Source of the DNA: CAVYXF01 sp963772335
GTDB lineage: Bacteria; Pseudomonadota; Alphaproteobacteria; Rhizobiales; Rhodomicrobiaceae
Assembly: GCA_963772335.1 (NCBI GenBank)
Contig: CAVYXF010000003.1
Location: 868,001-932,000, forward strand
Direction: 5' to 3'
DNA length: 64,000 nucleotides
Both the position numbers and the translations under genes were made by a program. The stretch's first letter is position 1; every line of letters starts with the position of its first letter. The notes under the pieces were generated by a model. The model did not search any database and was not told the origin of the DNA. It worked only from the letters and a program-made list of their open reading frames with translations. Shown here piece after piece: positions 51,675-60,660 of this stretch.

Positions 51675-52829
51675 TTAGAACGCAAGGCTCATCTGCGGCT
51701 GGCCGGCCGCCAGCTCTTCCTTAGTTTCAAGGCTTGACAGCGTCACGCCGAGCAGGCGGATGCCCTTTGGAGTCGGCAGGACCTGCTGCAGCAGGTCGAG
51801 GGCGACGTCAGTCAACGCGGCCAGCGAGCCGACCGGCGCCGGCAGCGTCCGGCTCCGGGTGATGATCTGGAAGTCGGCGTATTTGACCTTCAGCACCACC
51901 GTGCGGCCGCGGCAGCGGGCGGTCTCGCAATGCCGCCAGACCTTCTCGATCAGTGGCAGCAGCTCCTTGCGCATCGGCACGAACTGGGTGAGATCCCCCG
52001 AGAAGGTGTTCTCCGCGCCCACCGATTTGCGGATGCGGTCGGCTCGCACTGGCCGCTCGTCGATGCCGCGCGCGATCCAGTAATAGAAGCGGCCGGCCTT
52101 GCCGAATTTCTCCAGTAAGAACGGCATATCCCGCTGGCGCAGATCGAGGCCGGTATGGATGCCGAGCCGGTTCATTTTCGCGGTGGTAGCGGGGCCGACG
52201 CCGTGAAAGCGGCCGACGGGAAGCATCTCGATGAAGGCCGGCCCCATGCGCGGCGTAATGACGAACAGCCCGTCGGGCTTGCGGTGATCGGAGGCGAGTT
52301 TGGCGAGGAACTTGTTGTAGGACACGCCCGCCGACGCGGTCAGGCCGGTCTTTGCGCGGATAGCAGCGCGGATCTGCTCGGCAATCTCGATCGCCGACGC
52401 GACGCCTTTCAGGTTTTCGGTCACGTCAAGATAGGCCTCGTCGAGCGAGAGCGGCTCGATCAGCGGCGTGTGCTCGGCAAAAATTGCGCGGATCTGCCCT
52501 GAGACCTGCTTATAGACGTCGAAGCGGTGCTTGACGAAGATCAGCTCAGGGCACTTGCGCTTTGCGGTAACCGAGGGCATTGCGGAACGGACGCCGAATT
52601 TGCGCGCCTCGTAGCTCGCCGCCGCGACAACGCCTCGCGCCGCCGACCCGCCGACCGCGATCGGCTTGCCCCGCAATTCGGGATTGTCGCGCTGCTCGAC
52701 CGAGGCGAAAAAAGCATCCATGTCGATATGGATGATCTTGCGCGGCCGGCTCCTCGCAGCGGCCCCGTCCACATCCTTGGCCGATGAAGCTTCCCCCGCC
52801 TCTCGGTCTTCCTGCCGCTTAGATGCCAT
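51675..52829 (-). CDS. dinB: DNA polymerase IV (DinB)
   Basis: A 384-residue Y-family translesion polymerase if started at the ATG at 52829. Visible: IIHIDMDAFFASVEQRDNPELRGKPIAVGG (palm, first catalytic Asp), YEARKFGVRSAMP, PLSLDEAYLDVT (second catalytic Asp-Glu), thumb/helix-hairpin-helix LPVGRFHGVGPATTAKMNRLGI, little finger domain and ending GVTLSSLE. The C-terminal EELAAGQPQMSLAF resembles a beta-clamp binding peptide (QPQMSLAF). The frame is open without a stop to 53522, so the protein could be fused to the YaiI-like domain upstream. Confidence 0.92.
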   Translation of the reverse strand: MASKRQEDREAGEASSAKDVDGAAARSRPRKIIHIDMDAFFASVEQRDNPELRGKPIAVGGSAARGVVAAASYEARKFGVRSAMPSVTAKRKCPELIFVKHRFDVYKQVSGQIRAIFAEHTPLIEPLSLDEAYLDVTENLKGVASAIEIAEQIRAAIRAKTGLTASAGVSYNKFLAKLASDHRKPDGLFVITPRMGPAFIEMLPVGRFHGVGPATTAKMNRLGIHTGLDLRQRDMPFLLEKFGKAGRFYYWIARGIDERPVRADRIRKSVGAENTFSGDLTQFVPMRKELLPLIEKVWRHCETARCRGRTVVLKVKYADFQIITRSRTLPAPVGSLAALTDVALDLLQQVLPTPKGIRLLGVTLSSLETKEELAAGQPQMSLAF

Positions 52830-53029
52830 TTTGAAGCGATCTCGCGCCGTCACCGTCATTCTGGACCGAGCATCGGACGCCGAAAGAACGAACTCGCGGT
52901 GGCTAGCCCAGGTCTGCCTCTGCATAGCTCCGGGAATGGTATTCGAGCAAGAACGTTCATGGAACATCTCGGTGCTTCGATCTGGGTTGGGGCGTGTCCA
53001 GGCGGCAAGGCAGTGACGCCGACGGCCGC

Positions 53030-53522
53030 GGTGACGGCTCGCCCCGCAGACCCCGAAGCCCTCGCGCTTCAGCCGGACAATGGCGAGATCGAGGGCAGAC
53101 AGGAAGCTCGAGCGGTCGCGCGGCTGGAACGGCTTCGGGCCGCCGGTGATGTTACCGGCCGAGCGCAGCTCGTCCATCAGATTGCGGGTTGCGAGCGCCA
53201 TGCCGATCAACTCTTCGGTGAAGGGGCGGCCATTGGGCGCGATCACCTGCGCCCCGGCCTTGATGGCGCGATGCGCAAGCGGCACATCGGCGGTAACGAC
53301 GATGCCGCCGCGCGACACCCGCTCGGCGATCCAGTCATCAGCGGCATTGGGATTGCCGCCGACCACCACGCGTTCGATCAATGGGTTTTTAGGCACGGCC
53401 ATGGTGCTGTTGCTGACCACATACACCTTGATCGCATGGCGTTCGGCGACACAGTAGACTTCAGCCTTCACGGGGCAGGCATCCGCATCGACATAGATCG
53501 TGATCGGTTTTGGCGAGCTCAT
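53030..53522 (-). CDS. YaiI/YqxD (DUF188) family protein, in frame with dinB
   Basis: About 155 residues with the DUF188 features ITIYVDADACPVKAEVYCVAERH, VVSNSTMAVP, GGNPNAADDWIAERVSRGGIVVTADVPLAHRAIKAGAQVIAPNGRPF and PRDRSSFLSALDLAIVRLKREG, a PIN-like fold seen in a nuclease-like family of unknown role. Normal members stop here, but no stop occurs and the frame continues through about 65 residues of non-conserved, Arg/Ser-rich sequence into DinB. The 3' coordinate is where family similarity ends, not a stop. Either a stop has been lost, or the linker is untranslated because DinB has its own start. Confidence 0.75.
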
Positions 53523-54077
53523 TCAAAATGCGTGCTTCCTCTGACAGGAAAGTCATGAACTGTATCGCACAGTTCCGCTCGAAGTCATGACCAGCTGCAC
53601 CTGACGTACGCTCCGAGCAAGGGCTCCCGAACTGCCGGTCCTACCGGCGTGGCGGCTGCCGCAGCGGCGTGTGCGACACGTCTCTTGCTGGCGGGTAAGC
53701 CGCCCAGGTCAGACGCCCGGCTGAGTCCGGATGGCAATCTGGCCTGTCTTCGCCCGGACGGGCTCAACGGCGAGGCGCCGACAATATGCACACTTCAGAG
53801 TCAGGCCAATCACCGTCGTCGAGCTGTGGGTCGGGCATAGCCGTTCCCCATCGAAAGCAGAAGAAGAGCATCGCCCCACCAGAGGTCGTGGGCTCTCGGC
53901 ACAGCACCGCTCATGCCGCGACTTCCACGTCGCGGCCCTATAAGCGAGTGGCGAGTTCGCTTCGAGGGGAGGCCCTTACCTCAGCACGGCCTCCAACCAG
54001 CCGCCAACTTTCGCTTTAAAAACACACTAAATGCGTGCATATTTGCATATCAGCAATCATTGCATGCGGAGTCTTAA
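53523..54077. other. intergenic region, no gene seen
   Basis: About 555 bases. GC-rich near dinB, then falling towards AT-rich sequence after 54000 (AAAAACACACTAAATGCGTGCATATTTGCATATC). No supported gene; the base-composition shift marks the beginning of the orphan genes. Confidence 0.5.
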
Positions 54078-55062
54078 ATGGAAACCGTTGTGGACCTAGC
54101 CGAGGAGCTATCCAAATTACTTGGGTTGAGCGTAGCGTTAGTCCTTAGTGTCGGCATTGTCCTGGTTGCTGCCGCCTACTTCCTTTCGCCTTTGGCGCAA
54201 AAGTATTTTGGCCGGAGAATAAAAGTATTTTGGCCGGAGAATAGATGAGTCCTGGGATTTAAAAGGTGAGCGCGAGAAGCAACGCGGGCATCTAAACAGG
54301 ATTGAGTTCCCTGTCCTTTCGGAATCTGCGCGTGTTTTGAGGCGCATCGATGAGGTTATGGATCGCCGATTTTGCGACATGTACCGCCCTTGGAGTGCAC
54401 AAGACCTGAGTATCAATGACCTGAATGGGAACAAGCTCGGCACGGCGGTTTACCGTCTTATGCGTCTTTTTGGGGCGTACAGGTTGTACTTAGAAAACGC
54501 ATCCGAAATAATTCACCATCCCAAAAGCTCTCGCATGAGATGGTATTTTGAGAAGAAGATTGAGCCGGTTTTTTCCAGCGGCGGGTACCCTGGCAATTAT
54601 ATAGCTTTGCGTGACGCACTAGCCGAACTTGGCGATGAAATGTTGGTTCAATCTGAGAAGTGGGATGCTATTTCGCTTCGAAGCTTCAACGACTGGGTAC
54701 CCGCCTGCAAAGCACCGGAAGGTGTAATACCCTTTCTCGCGCCCCGACTTTCTGAGCTCTTCTCCCAGCCCAGTCCAAGGCTCGCTTTGCTTGGCATTTA
54801 CCTGATCGACTTGCGTCAGGATTTTACCGACAGTCAAGAGCACGAAGCTCTCAGAAATAAGCTGCTCAGCTGGCTGCAAAAAGCGCCGTCGCTGGGCAAG
54901 CTTAGTATATGGGGCATGACATCAAAGGGGTGCACGGATTTGGCTGAGGCAGACATCAAGACCGATAGAATTCCCAGAAATATTCTCTCGCCGCACTATG
55001 ATCTTCGTCGCAATCCAATGGGATATAAAATAACAGAGAGCAGCAAATGGGCGTCAATATAG
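54078..55062 (+). pseudogene. membrane-anchored orphan protein split by a 22-bp tandem duplication
   Basis: As written, the ATG at 54078 yields only 56 residues (METVVDLAEELSKLLGL, one helix LVLSVGIVLVAAAYFLSPLA, then a stop at 54248). An exact 22-base tandem duplication (54199-54220 and 54221-54242) shifts the frame; removing one copy joins it seamlessly to the frame ending at 55062, giving about 320 residues: one N-terminal helix, then a cytoplasmic alpha-rich domain (RIEFPVLSESARVLRRIDEVMDRRF, LRDALAELGDEMLVQSEKWD). I recognise no family. Composition is lower in GC than the surroundings, suggesting acquisition. The duplication may be real or a sequencing or assembly artefact. Confidence 0.7.
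54199..54242. repeat. 22-bp exact tandem duplication
   Basis: Two adjacent identical 22-base copies (each beginning AAAAGTATTTTGGCCGG). Because 22 is not a multiple of three, it breaks the reading frame of the orphan gene. Loss of one copy by slippage would restore it. Confidence 0.95.
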
Positions 55063-55387
55063 TACCGCTGAACTTCCAGGCGTCGAGGTGACTAGCTCCA
55101 GCTCCTCGCCTCGCTCCTTGCGCCCGCGACGAGAGATTGGGGGGAGGCGACCGGCCACTTTCGTCTCGTCTCGGCCACTTGCTGAGCACGCAGCTCTTCA
55201 GTCCACTCAGTCGCAGTCAGTATCCGGTACAGCGGTCAAGACACTTCGGATCAAGCAGCTATTGCTCAAGTGTAATTAGTAAGGGTAGTTTTTGCCACAG
55301 ATATGCACCTCAAAGTGCGTTACTTTATAATTTGATACGGTTTGTTCGTCTGCCCGATGAGCGTTGTTCTGCGAGCTAAAAGGACCC
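55063..55387. other. intergenic region between two orphan genes
   Basis: About 325 bases with mixed composition. No supported gene; the last 100 bases (GTTACTTTATAATTTGATACGG) contain a TATAAT-like box that could be the promoter of the next gene. Confidence 0.45.
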
Positions 55388-56014
55388 ATGTCAATCTACC
55401 TTCGCGTATTTTTGCCAGTTTTACTCATTTGCTTAACTGGCTGGACCGCTTCGAGCGCGCAAGAACTGTCAATAGACACTGAGCGCACATGGGTATGTAA
55501 AAGTTACGCTCAGATGACAACGTTATTCAATATAATTCGCGACTTAGATCCCGATCATTTTCGATCTAGATTTATTCGATTTATTGCGACAAGATCTTGC
55601 CAAGCGATGCCAAATACAACGAGATTTCGTCAATTAGAGATCATGAATAATTGGTCGTTCGGAATTGGACAAATTAGAATTATACGAGCAGAAATCCACC
55701 AGCGTGGCCTTAAGATGCCGGACGGCTATATGGCAATTTATTACCCCAAAGAAAGAAAAAGCGGAAAGTGGTCCGACCTCGTTGAAATCAGGAGAGCTTG
55801 GCGTCCAAACGGGGGCAGTAATAGTGCAAGCGTTGCCGGTAAGGTGGCAATCGGTATCGCGTTAGGAGTGGTTCTCCATTGGATCTACTGCCAATTAGAT
55901 CGCCGCGGCTGGGGGTGCTCAATCTGGCAAAAATACGCCTTGCAGGGTAAGTTCGTGGTTAACAGCAATGATATTTTCCACCGCTCCATAAGTGACAAGA
56001 AACAACGCTCGTGA
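55388..56014 (+). CDS. orphan exported/membrane protein of low GC
   Basis: A 208-residue protein. ATG at 55388 with AAAAGGA six bases upstream starts a signal peptide (MSIYLRVFLPVLLICLTGWTASSAQ). Residues 30-140 form an unfamiliar domain with cysteines in WVCKSYAQ and TRSCQAMP, then a hydrophobic stretch (VAGKVAIGIALGVVLHWIYC) and a Cys/Trp-containing tail (RRGWGCSIWQKYAL). The gene is clearly more AT-rich than the rest of the window, consistent with transfer. No function assigned. Confidence 0.65.
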   Translation: MSIYLRVFLPVLLICLTGWTASSAQELSIDTERTWVCKSYAQMTTLFNIIRDLDPDHFRSRFIRFIATRSCQAMPNTTRFRQLEIMNNWSFGIGQIRIIRAEIHQRGLKMPDGYMAIYYPKERKSGKWSDLVEIRRAWRPNGGSNSASVAGKVAIGIALGVVLHWIYCQLDRRGWGCSIWQKYALQGKFVVNSNDIFHRSISDKKQRS

Positions 56015-56225
56015 GCCAGTCGCGGCGAGTGACTTGGACCGCATTTTGTCGGTTGCGGAAGGTTCGTGACGCCGGCGACCGACAGCTCAGCGTCAGTTCT
56101 ACGTCGTCGAGCACAAGCTTGCCGCGGCCGGCTTCGGGAGCGGACAGGCCACACCGGATCGGGCCGCGGACGGCAAGTTTGCGGCTCAAATGCAAGGCAG
56201 AGCCTGACCGCTCTGCCTCTCCTCA

Positions 56226-56863
56226 TCAGACGTCGGTCTGCTCGGCGATTTCGAGGGCGTCGTTCACCTCGACGCCCAGATAGCGCACGGTGCTCTCGAT
56301 TTTGGTGTGTCCAAGCAGAAACTAGACCGCCCTAAGATTTCCGGTTTGCTTGTAGATCAGCGTCGCCTTGGTTCGGCGCAGCGAGTGTGTGCCGTAGAGG
56401 CTGGGATCGAGGCCGATCTGCTGTAACCAGCTATCCAGCAGCCGCGCATATTGGCGGGTGCTCATATGCGGCTCAGTCCCGCCGCGGCCGGGAAACAAAT
56501 ATCCCGAAGCATGCCGGCCCTTTGCCCTGAGATAGGCATCGATTCAACTCACGCGTGTGCTCGGTCAGCTCGAACATCACCGGGCGGCCGGTTTTCTTCT
56601 GGCGCACGGTCGTGCGGGCAATGGCAAGGCCCTGCGGCGCGACGTCGGCGACCCGCAGGCTGACCAGATCGCAGCCGCGCAGCTTGGCTAGCGATGCCGA
56701 GGTTGAACAGCACCAGATCGCGGATGCGGCCGGACAGCTGCAATGTGCTGCGGATGGCCCAGACGTGTTTCAGCCGCAGCGGCGGCTTGGCGCCGATCAG
56801 CTTGCCTTTGTTCCAAGGCGTGCGGCGTCGCGAGGATGTGGATGAGGTGACGGTCGTCGTCAT
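56226..56863 (-). pseudogene. second tyrosine recombinase, decayed
   Basis: Remnants in several frames of a phage-type tyrosine recombinase common in alphaproteobacterial genomes. Starting at 56863: TPWNKGKLIGAKPPLRLKHVWAIRSTLQLSG and RDLVLFNLGI, then out of frame LRGCDLVSLRVADV, TTVRQKKTGRPVMFELTEHTR, pieces around the HTLRRTKA-like region, and finally LGVEVNDALEIAEQTDV before the stop at 56226. Stops and shifts occur in at least four places, so it cannot be active. It marks a second integration event in the same region. Confidence 0.8.
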
Positions 56864-57007
56864 GGCTTCTCTCCAAAACAGGGGAGAGTTCAGAATGACG
56901 GATTGGCGCTCCGTTCGCTCGATCGAGAGGCTGGCTCCTGAACGCGGCCGCCATGCGAATGATGGCGTTCAGGACCAAGCCGCCGCAGTGACTGCCGTGC
57001 AAGAGCT

Positions 57008-57445
57008 TTATGCGGTCCCGATCTGCGCGGAGACGGTTTCAGCATCCGAGGTGTCGGAATGCACCGCCTTGCGGATCAGCTGATCCGTCGTCTCCTCGAA
57101 GTGCAGCCACAGATCGGTATGCATGTCGGAGAACTGGCGCCAGACCACCTTATTGAAGAACACGCGCGGCGCGCGCACCATAACCGTCGTCCGCCTCTGC
57201 CGGGGATAGCGGTAGGGGCGGATTCCGTAACGGCGGCATAGTGCGACGAACAGCCGGACGGCCCAGAGATCGGGCATGGAGAACTGCATCTCGACGGGCG
57301 GATCCCGCCGGCTGATCTCCGCCAGCCTCGCCCGAAGACGCTCGATTGCTGCCTCGGCGGCATTCTTCTCGCCGGCAGTGCCCGCGCCGAAATAGAGCGC
57401 TTCCACCTTCTCAAGCTTATCGCGAAGCTGCTCTTCGATACCCAT
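57008..57445 (-). CDS. conserved hypothetical protein, mobile-element associated
   Basis: About 145 residues. N-terminal helix GIEEQLRDKLEKVEALYFGAGTAGEKNAAEAAIERLRARLAEI is a coiled-coil-like DUF2786-type segment; then FSMPDLWAVRLFVALCRRYGIRPYRYPRQRRTTVMVRAPRVF and a C-terminal helix. Related proteins are frequent in Rhizobiales plasmids and islands; function unknown. ATG at 57445 fits the conserved start; the frame is open to 57544. Confidence 0.7.
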   Translation of the reverse strand: MGIEEQLRDKLEKVEALYFGAGTAGEKNAAEAAIERLRARLAEISRRDPPVEMQFSMPDLWAVRLFVALCRRYGIRPYRYPRQRRTTVMVRAPRVFFNKVVWRQFSDMHTDLWLHFEETTDQLIRKAVHSDTSDAETVSAQIGTA

Positions 57446-57743
57446 GCCCGAATCCCACCCCCGTTGCTTGGCGACGGCATCATTCAATGCGATCCCCGTC
57501 AACGTCGTCGCTGGTCCCGTCCACAGACGTGGAAGCGCGAGCATCGCACGTGAGGCGCAATACGCTTGCTTGAAGTCTTAGCTCCCAGACGGGGCGGCGA
57601 TTTGAGGAGCCAGCAACGCCGATATCTGCTCGGGCTTGCTGGACCTACGCCACTTAAATTCTCTAGCAGGTTGTTGAAAAAGTCGCTCGTCGGCAGGCCC
57701 TGGGCGTGATTCATTCGCTTCGAATGGATTCGGAGACCGATGC

Positions 57744-58832
57744 ATGCGGGGCGGCGACACTCGAACAGGCGAGCTTTTCAGCTATGTGGATTTGGAGGCG
57801 CGGGTTCGGCGCGATCATCCATTGCGGGCGATCCGGGTGATCGTGAACGAAGCGCTTGCTGCGCTGGAGCGCGAGTTCGCCGTGCTGTATTCACCGATCG
57901 GACGGCCGTCGATCCCGCCGGAGAAGCTGCTGCGGTCGATGTTGTTGCAGGCGTTCTACTCGATCCGCTCGGAGCGGCTCTTGATGGAGCGGCTGGAATA
58001 CGACCTTCTGTTCCGCTGGTTCGTGGGCATCGGCGATGACGCGGCGTGGGACCATTCGGTGTTTTCGAAGAACCGCGACCGGCTGCTGGAGGGCGATATC
58101 GCGGCGAAGTTTCTGGCGTCGGTGCTGGCCCAGCCCAAGGTGAGAAAGCTCGTGTCTACCGATCACTTCTCGGTCGACGGCACGCTGATCGAGGCCTGGG
58201 CGTCGATGAAGAGCGTCAAGCCGAGGGATGGCTCTGGCGAGCCGCCGGTTCCAGGCGGCGGGCGCAATGCCGAAGCTGACTTCCATGGCCAAAAGCGGAC
58301 CAACCACACGCATGCCTCGGCCACCGATCCCGAGGCGCGGCTCTACAGGAAGGGCAAAGGCAAGGAGGCGAAGCTGTGCTTCATGGGGCATGGATTGATG
58401 GAGAACCGCCACGGATTGCTGGTCGATGCCTGCCTGACGTTGGCTGACGGTCATGCCGAACGGGTAGCGGCGCTGCACATGATCGAGGCGCGCGCCGACC
58501 GGCCGCGAGCGATCACGCTCGGCGCCGACAAGGCTTATGATGCACAGGACTTCGTCAATGAGTTGCGCTCGATGAAGGTGACGCCGCACGTGGCGCGGAA
58601 CACCAGCGGCCGACGTTCGGCGATCGACGGCCGCACGACCCGGCACAGCGGCTATGGCGTCAGCCAGCGTATCCGCAAGCGCATTGAGGAGGCGTTCGGC
58701 TGGATCAAGACGGTCGCCGGCCAGGACAAGACGAAGTTACGCGGCCGCGATCGTGTCGGCTGGGCCTTCACCTTGGCAGCCGCCGCATACAATCTGGTCC
58801 GGCTGCCCAAACTCATGGCGGAGACCGGCTGA
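57744..58832 (+). CDS. IS5-family transposase
   Basis: A 362-residue DDE transposase. N-terminal DUF772 domain (LFSYVDLEARVRRDHPLRAIR, RPSIPPEKLLRSMLLQAFYSIRSERLLMERLEYDLLFRWFVG), catalytic core with STDHFSVDGTLIEAWAS (first Asp), ITLGADKAYDAQDFV (second Asp) and RKRIEEAFGWIKTVAG (catalytic Glu). The catalytic triad and full length appear intact, so the element may be active. Its stop overlaps the passenger gene's start (TGATG). Confidence 0.95.
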   Translation: MRGGDTRTGELFSYVDLEARVRRDHPLRAIRVIVNEALAALEREFAVLYSPIGRPSIPPEKLLRSMLLQAFYSIRSERLLMERLEYDLLFRWFVGIGDDAAWDHSVFSKNRDRLLEGDIAAKFLASVLAQPKVRKLVSTDHFSVDGTLIEAWASMKSVKPRDGSGEPPVPGGGRNAEADFHGQKRTNHTHASATDPEARLYRKGKGKEAKLCFMGHGLMENRHGLLVDACLTLADGHAERVAALHMIEARADRPRAITLGADKAYDAQDFVNELRSMKVTPHVARNTSGRRSAIDGRTTRHSGYGVSQRIRKRIEEAFGWIKTVAGQDKTKLRGRDRVGWAFTLAAAAYNLVRLPKLMAETG

Positions 58833-59173
58833 TGGCCAGGGTTCCCGCCTTCGCCAAGGCCTTCGCCGGCCGCTGGCGCATCGTTGAGATGGACAACTGG
58901 GGCGAGGACTTCCTTGATCTCGTCGAAGAGGCGCATCTCACGTTTAAAGGCTCGGCGGACGGCGAAATCGCCTTCGCGCTCAAGGGCTTCCTCAACGTTC
59001 GATACGGCGCACGCGATGGATCAGCCTGTGCGGAGTTCTCCTGGGAAGGTCACGACGAAAATGATCCCGCCTGCGGTCGCGGATGGGCCATGATCGGCAC
59101 CGCCGGTCGCCTCGTCGGCCACTTCTATATCCACAACGGCGATGATTCTGCCTTTGTCTGCGAACACGCCTGA
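58832..59173 (+). CDS. IS passenger gene, hypothetical protein
   Basis: A 113-residue soluble, acidic protein starting MARVPAFAKAFAGRWRIVEM, with DNWGEDFLDLVEEAHLTF, a FSWEGHDENDPACGRGWA segment and ending inside the right inverted repeat. It overlaps the transposase stop by one base, so it is translated from the same message. Such genes accompany some IS5 elements of alphaproteobacteria; the beta-strand pattern may point to a small lipocalin-like fold. No known role in transposition. Confidence 0.75.
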   Translation: MARVPAFAKAFAGRWRIVEMDNWGEDFLDLVEEAHLTFKGSADGEIAFALKGFLNVRYGARDGSACAEFSWEGHDENDPACGRGWAMIGTAGRLVGHFYIHNGDDSAFVCEHA

Positions 59174-59358
59174 CTTCTTCAACAGCCTGCTAGGTCGACC
59201 GGCAGAGTCGCGGTGGGAGCAGAAATGCATCGACATTGCGATTTCCGCCATGGCCCGAAATTCGAGCGGCACAGGCGGGCAGCTGCGCGCTCAGCGGGCG
59301 AGAGTTTGGCACGCCCTCAAATTCTTCTTTCTTGAATGCTGCTTATGGCCCGAGTTGG

Positions 59359-60582
59359 TCATTTGGGACCGCTCGCATTGCCGCAGACCTTCACCTTTTG
59401 CGTTTGCACGCATAGCGGGGCGATCTGTCCGGGGTTCGGCTTGTACTTCACGCATTTATCCTCGTAGTGGCAGTTCTCGGCGGGCTTTGGCGTCGGCCCA
59501 GTCGGCTGCGGCTGCTGAGGGCGGCACCGCCCCGCATACATGGCCTGTCCGGCCGGGCAGTGGCAAATCGGATATCTGCCGATCATGCCGCGGCTGCATT
59601 CCCGTTGCTGCGGCGGCTGTTGCTGAGCAGGCGTCGTCGGCTGCGGAATGATCTCGCAAAACGCGCCGTATTTGTTCGGCTTATCGAGCACCTTGTATCC
59701 CGGCGGACAGGTTCTGACGGTGGGTTTGTCGTTCGGACACTGCGTGTATCTGCCGACCACTTTGGTCCCGTTGGGACAGGTCTTGGTGTACTTGTCCGAC
59801 GGGTAGCGGCATTTGCCATCGCTGAACTCCATGCCTGTCGGGCAGCAGTTTGGATAAATCCCGACCGGACGGCTGCGCGGGCAAGTCGGGCTGCTGCCGG
59901 GCTGCGTACCATTGCTGCCGCCGTCTTCGCGCGACCTGCGGCACACGCCATTGCGGAACTCAGTCCCTTCCGGGCAGCAGTTTGGATAAACCCCGACCGG
60001 ACGGCTGCGCGGGCAAGTCGGGCTGCTGCCGGGCTGCGCACCATTGCTGCCGCCGTCTTCACGCGGCCTGCGGCACACGCCATTGCGGAACTCAGTCCCT
60101 TCCGGGCAGCAGTTTGGATAAATCCCGACCGGACGGCTGCGCGGGCAAGTCGGGCTGCTGCCGGGCTGCGTACCATTGCTGCCGCCGTCTTCACGCGGCC
60201 TGCGGCACACGCCATTGCGGAACTCAGTCCCTTCCGGGCAGCAGTTTGGATAAATCCCGACCGGACGGCTGCGCGGGCAAGTCGGGCTGCTGCCCGGCTG
60301 CGTACCATTGCCGCCGCCGTCTTCGCGCGGCCTGCGGCACACGCCATTGCGGAACACGGTCCCTTCCGGGCAGCAATATGGGTAGATCCCGACCGGACGG
60401 CTGCGCGGGCAAGTCGGGCTGCTGCCCGGCTGCGTACCGTTGCTGCCGCCGTCTTCACGCGGCCTACGGCACACGCCATTGCGGAACACGGTCCCTTCCG
60501 GGCAGCAATCCGGATAAATGCCAACGAGGCCGATAAGACGGACACCGCGGGCGCTCGGGGATCGTTCGGCTGGGGTAAGCAC
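59359..60582 (-). CDS. Cys-rich repeat region, C-terminal part of the giant surface protein
   Basis: About 407 residues read as one frame; this is the same phase as the large gene to its right, with a short out-of-phase stretch (60.58-60.75 kb) between, so it is probably its C-terminus. Five 44-residue repeats of the form VGIYPNCCPEGTEFRNGVCRR + PREDGGSNGTQPGSSPTCPRSRP, then a diverged sixth, then further C-rich modules (CPPGYKVLDKPNKYG, RYPICHCPAGQAMYAGRC, ENCHYEDKCVKYKPNPG). The C-x-G-x-x-F-x-x-G-x-C pattern resembles small disulfide knots found in secreted eukaryote-like or bacterial surface proteins (TIL/EGF-like). Likely extracellular; binding role inferred. Confidence 0.72.
   Translation of the reverse strand: MLTPAERSPSARGVRLIGLVGIYPDCCPEGTVFRNGVCRRPREDGGSNGTQPGSSPTCPRSRPVGIYPYCCPEGTVFRNGVCRRPREDGGGNGTQPGSSPTCPRSRPVGIYPNCCPEGTEFRNGVCRRPREDGGSNGTQPGSSPTCPRSRPVGIYPNCCPEGTEFRNGVCRRPREDGGSNGAQPGSSPTCPRSRPVGVYPNCCPEGTEFRNGVCRRSREDGGSNGTQPGSSPTCPRSRPVGIYPNCCPTGMEFSDGKCRYPSDKYTKTCPNGTKVVGRYTQCPNDKPTVRTCPPGYKVLDKPNKYGAFCEIIPQPTTPAQQQPPQQRECSRGMIGRYPICHCPAGQAMYAGRCRPQQPQPTGPTPKPAENCHYEDKCVKYKPNPGQIAPLCVQTQKVKVCGNASGPK
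59866..60525 (-). repeat. five tandem 132-bp repeats
   Basis: Five nearly identical 132-base units (44 codons) in the Cys-rich gene, differing at only a handful of positions, followed by a degenerate sixth. Each codes for one cysteine-rich module with a Pro/Ser/Gly linker. High identity implies recent expansion or ongoing gene conversion. Confidence 0.95.
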
Positions 60583-60660
60583 CGCCTTCGCCTAGAGGCA
60601 CGCAGCGGCGACCTGTGAATTCGGTTCCACTTGGGCATTGGCACAGGCCCGAGACCATGA

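Larger units (their letters stand above)
57667..59189 (+). mobile_element. intact IS5-family insertion sequence with passenger gene
   Basis: A 1523-base element. Terminal inverted repeats CAGGTTGTTGAAAAAGTC (left) and its counterpart CAGGCTGTTGAAGAAGTC (right, read inward) match at 16 of 18 positions. CTAG flanks both ends (57663-57666 and 59190-59193), fitting a 4-bp IS5-type target duplication; because CTAG is palindromic the exact boundary is ambiguous by four bases. It holds a transposase and a second small gene. Confidence 0.9.

Noticed and set aside
59866..60525. CRISPR-like array
   Set aside because: The repeats are 132 bp, directly adjacent without spacers, and coding; no cas genes are present.
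59467..60618. Plus-strand frame of 383 codons over the 132-bp repeats
   Set aside because: A product of the repeat itself: any open phase is repeated. The minus-strand reading has regular cysteines, a Cys-rich domain pattern and continuity with the DUF11 gene.
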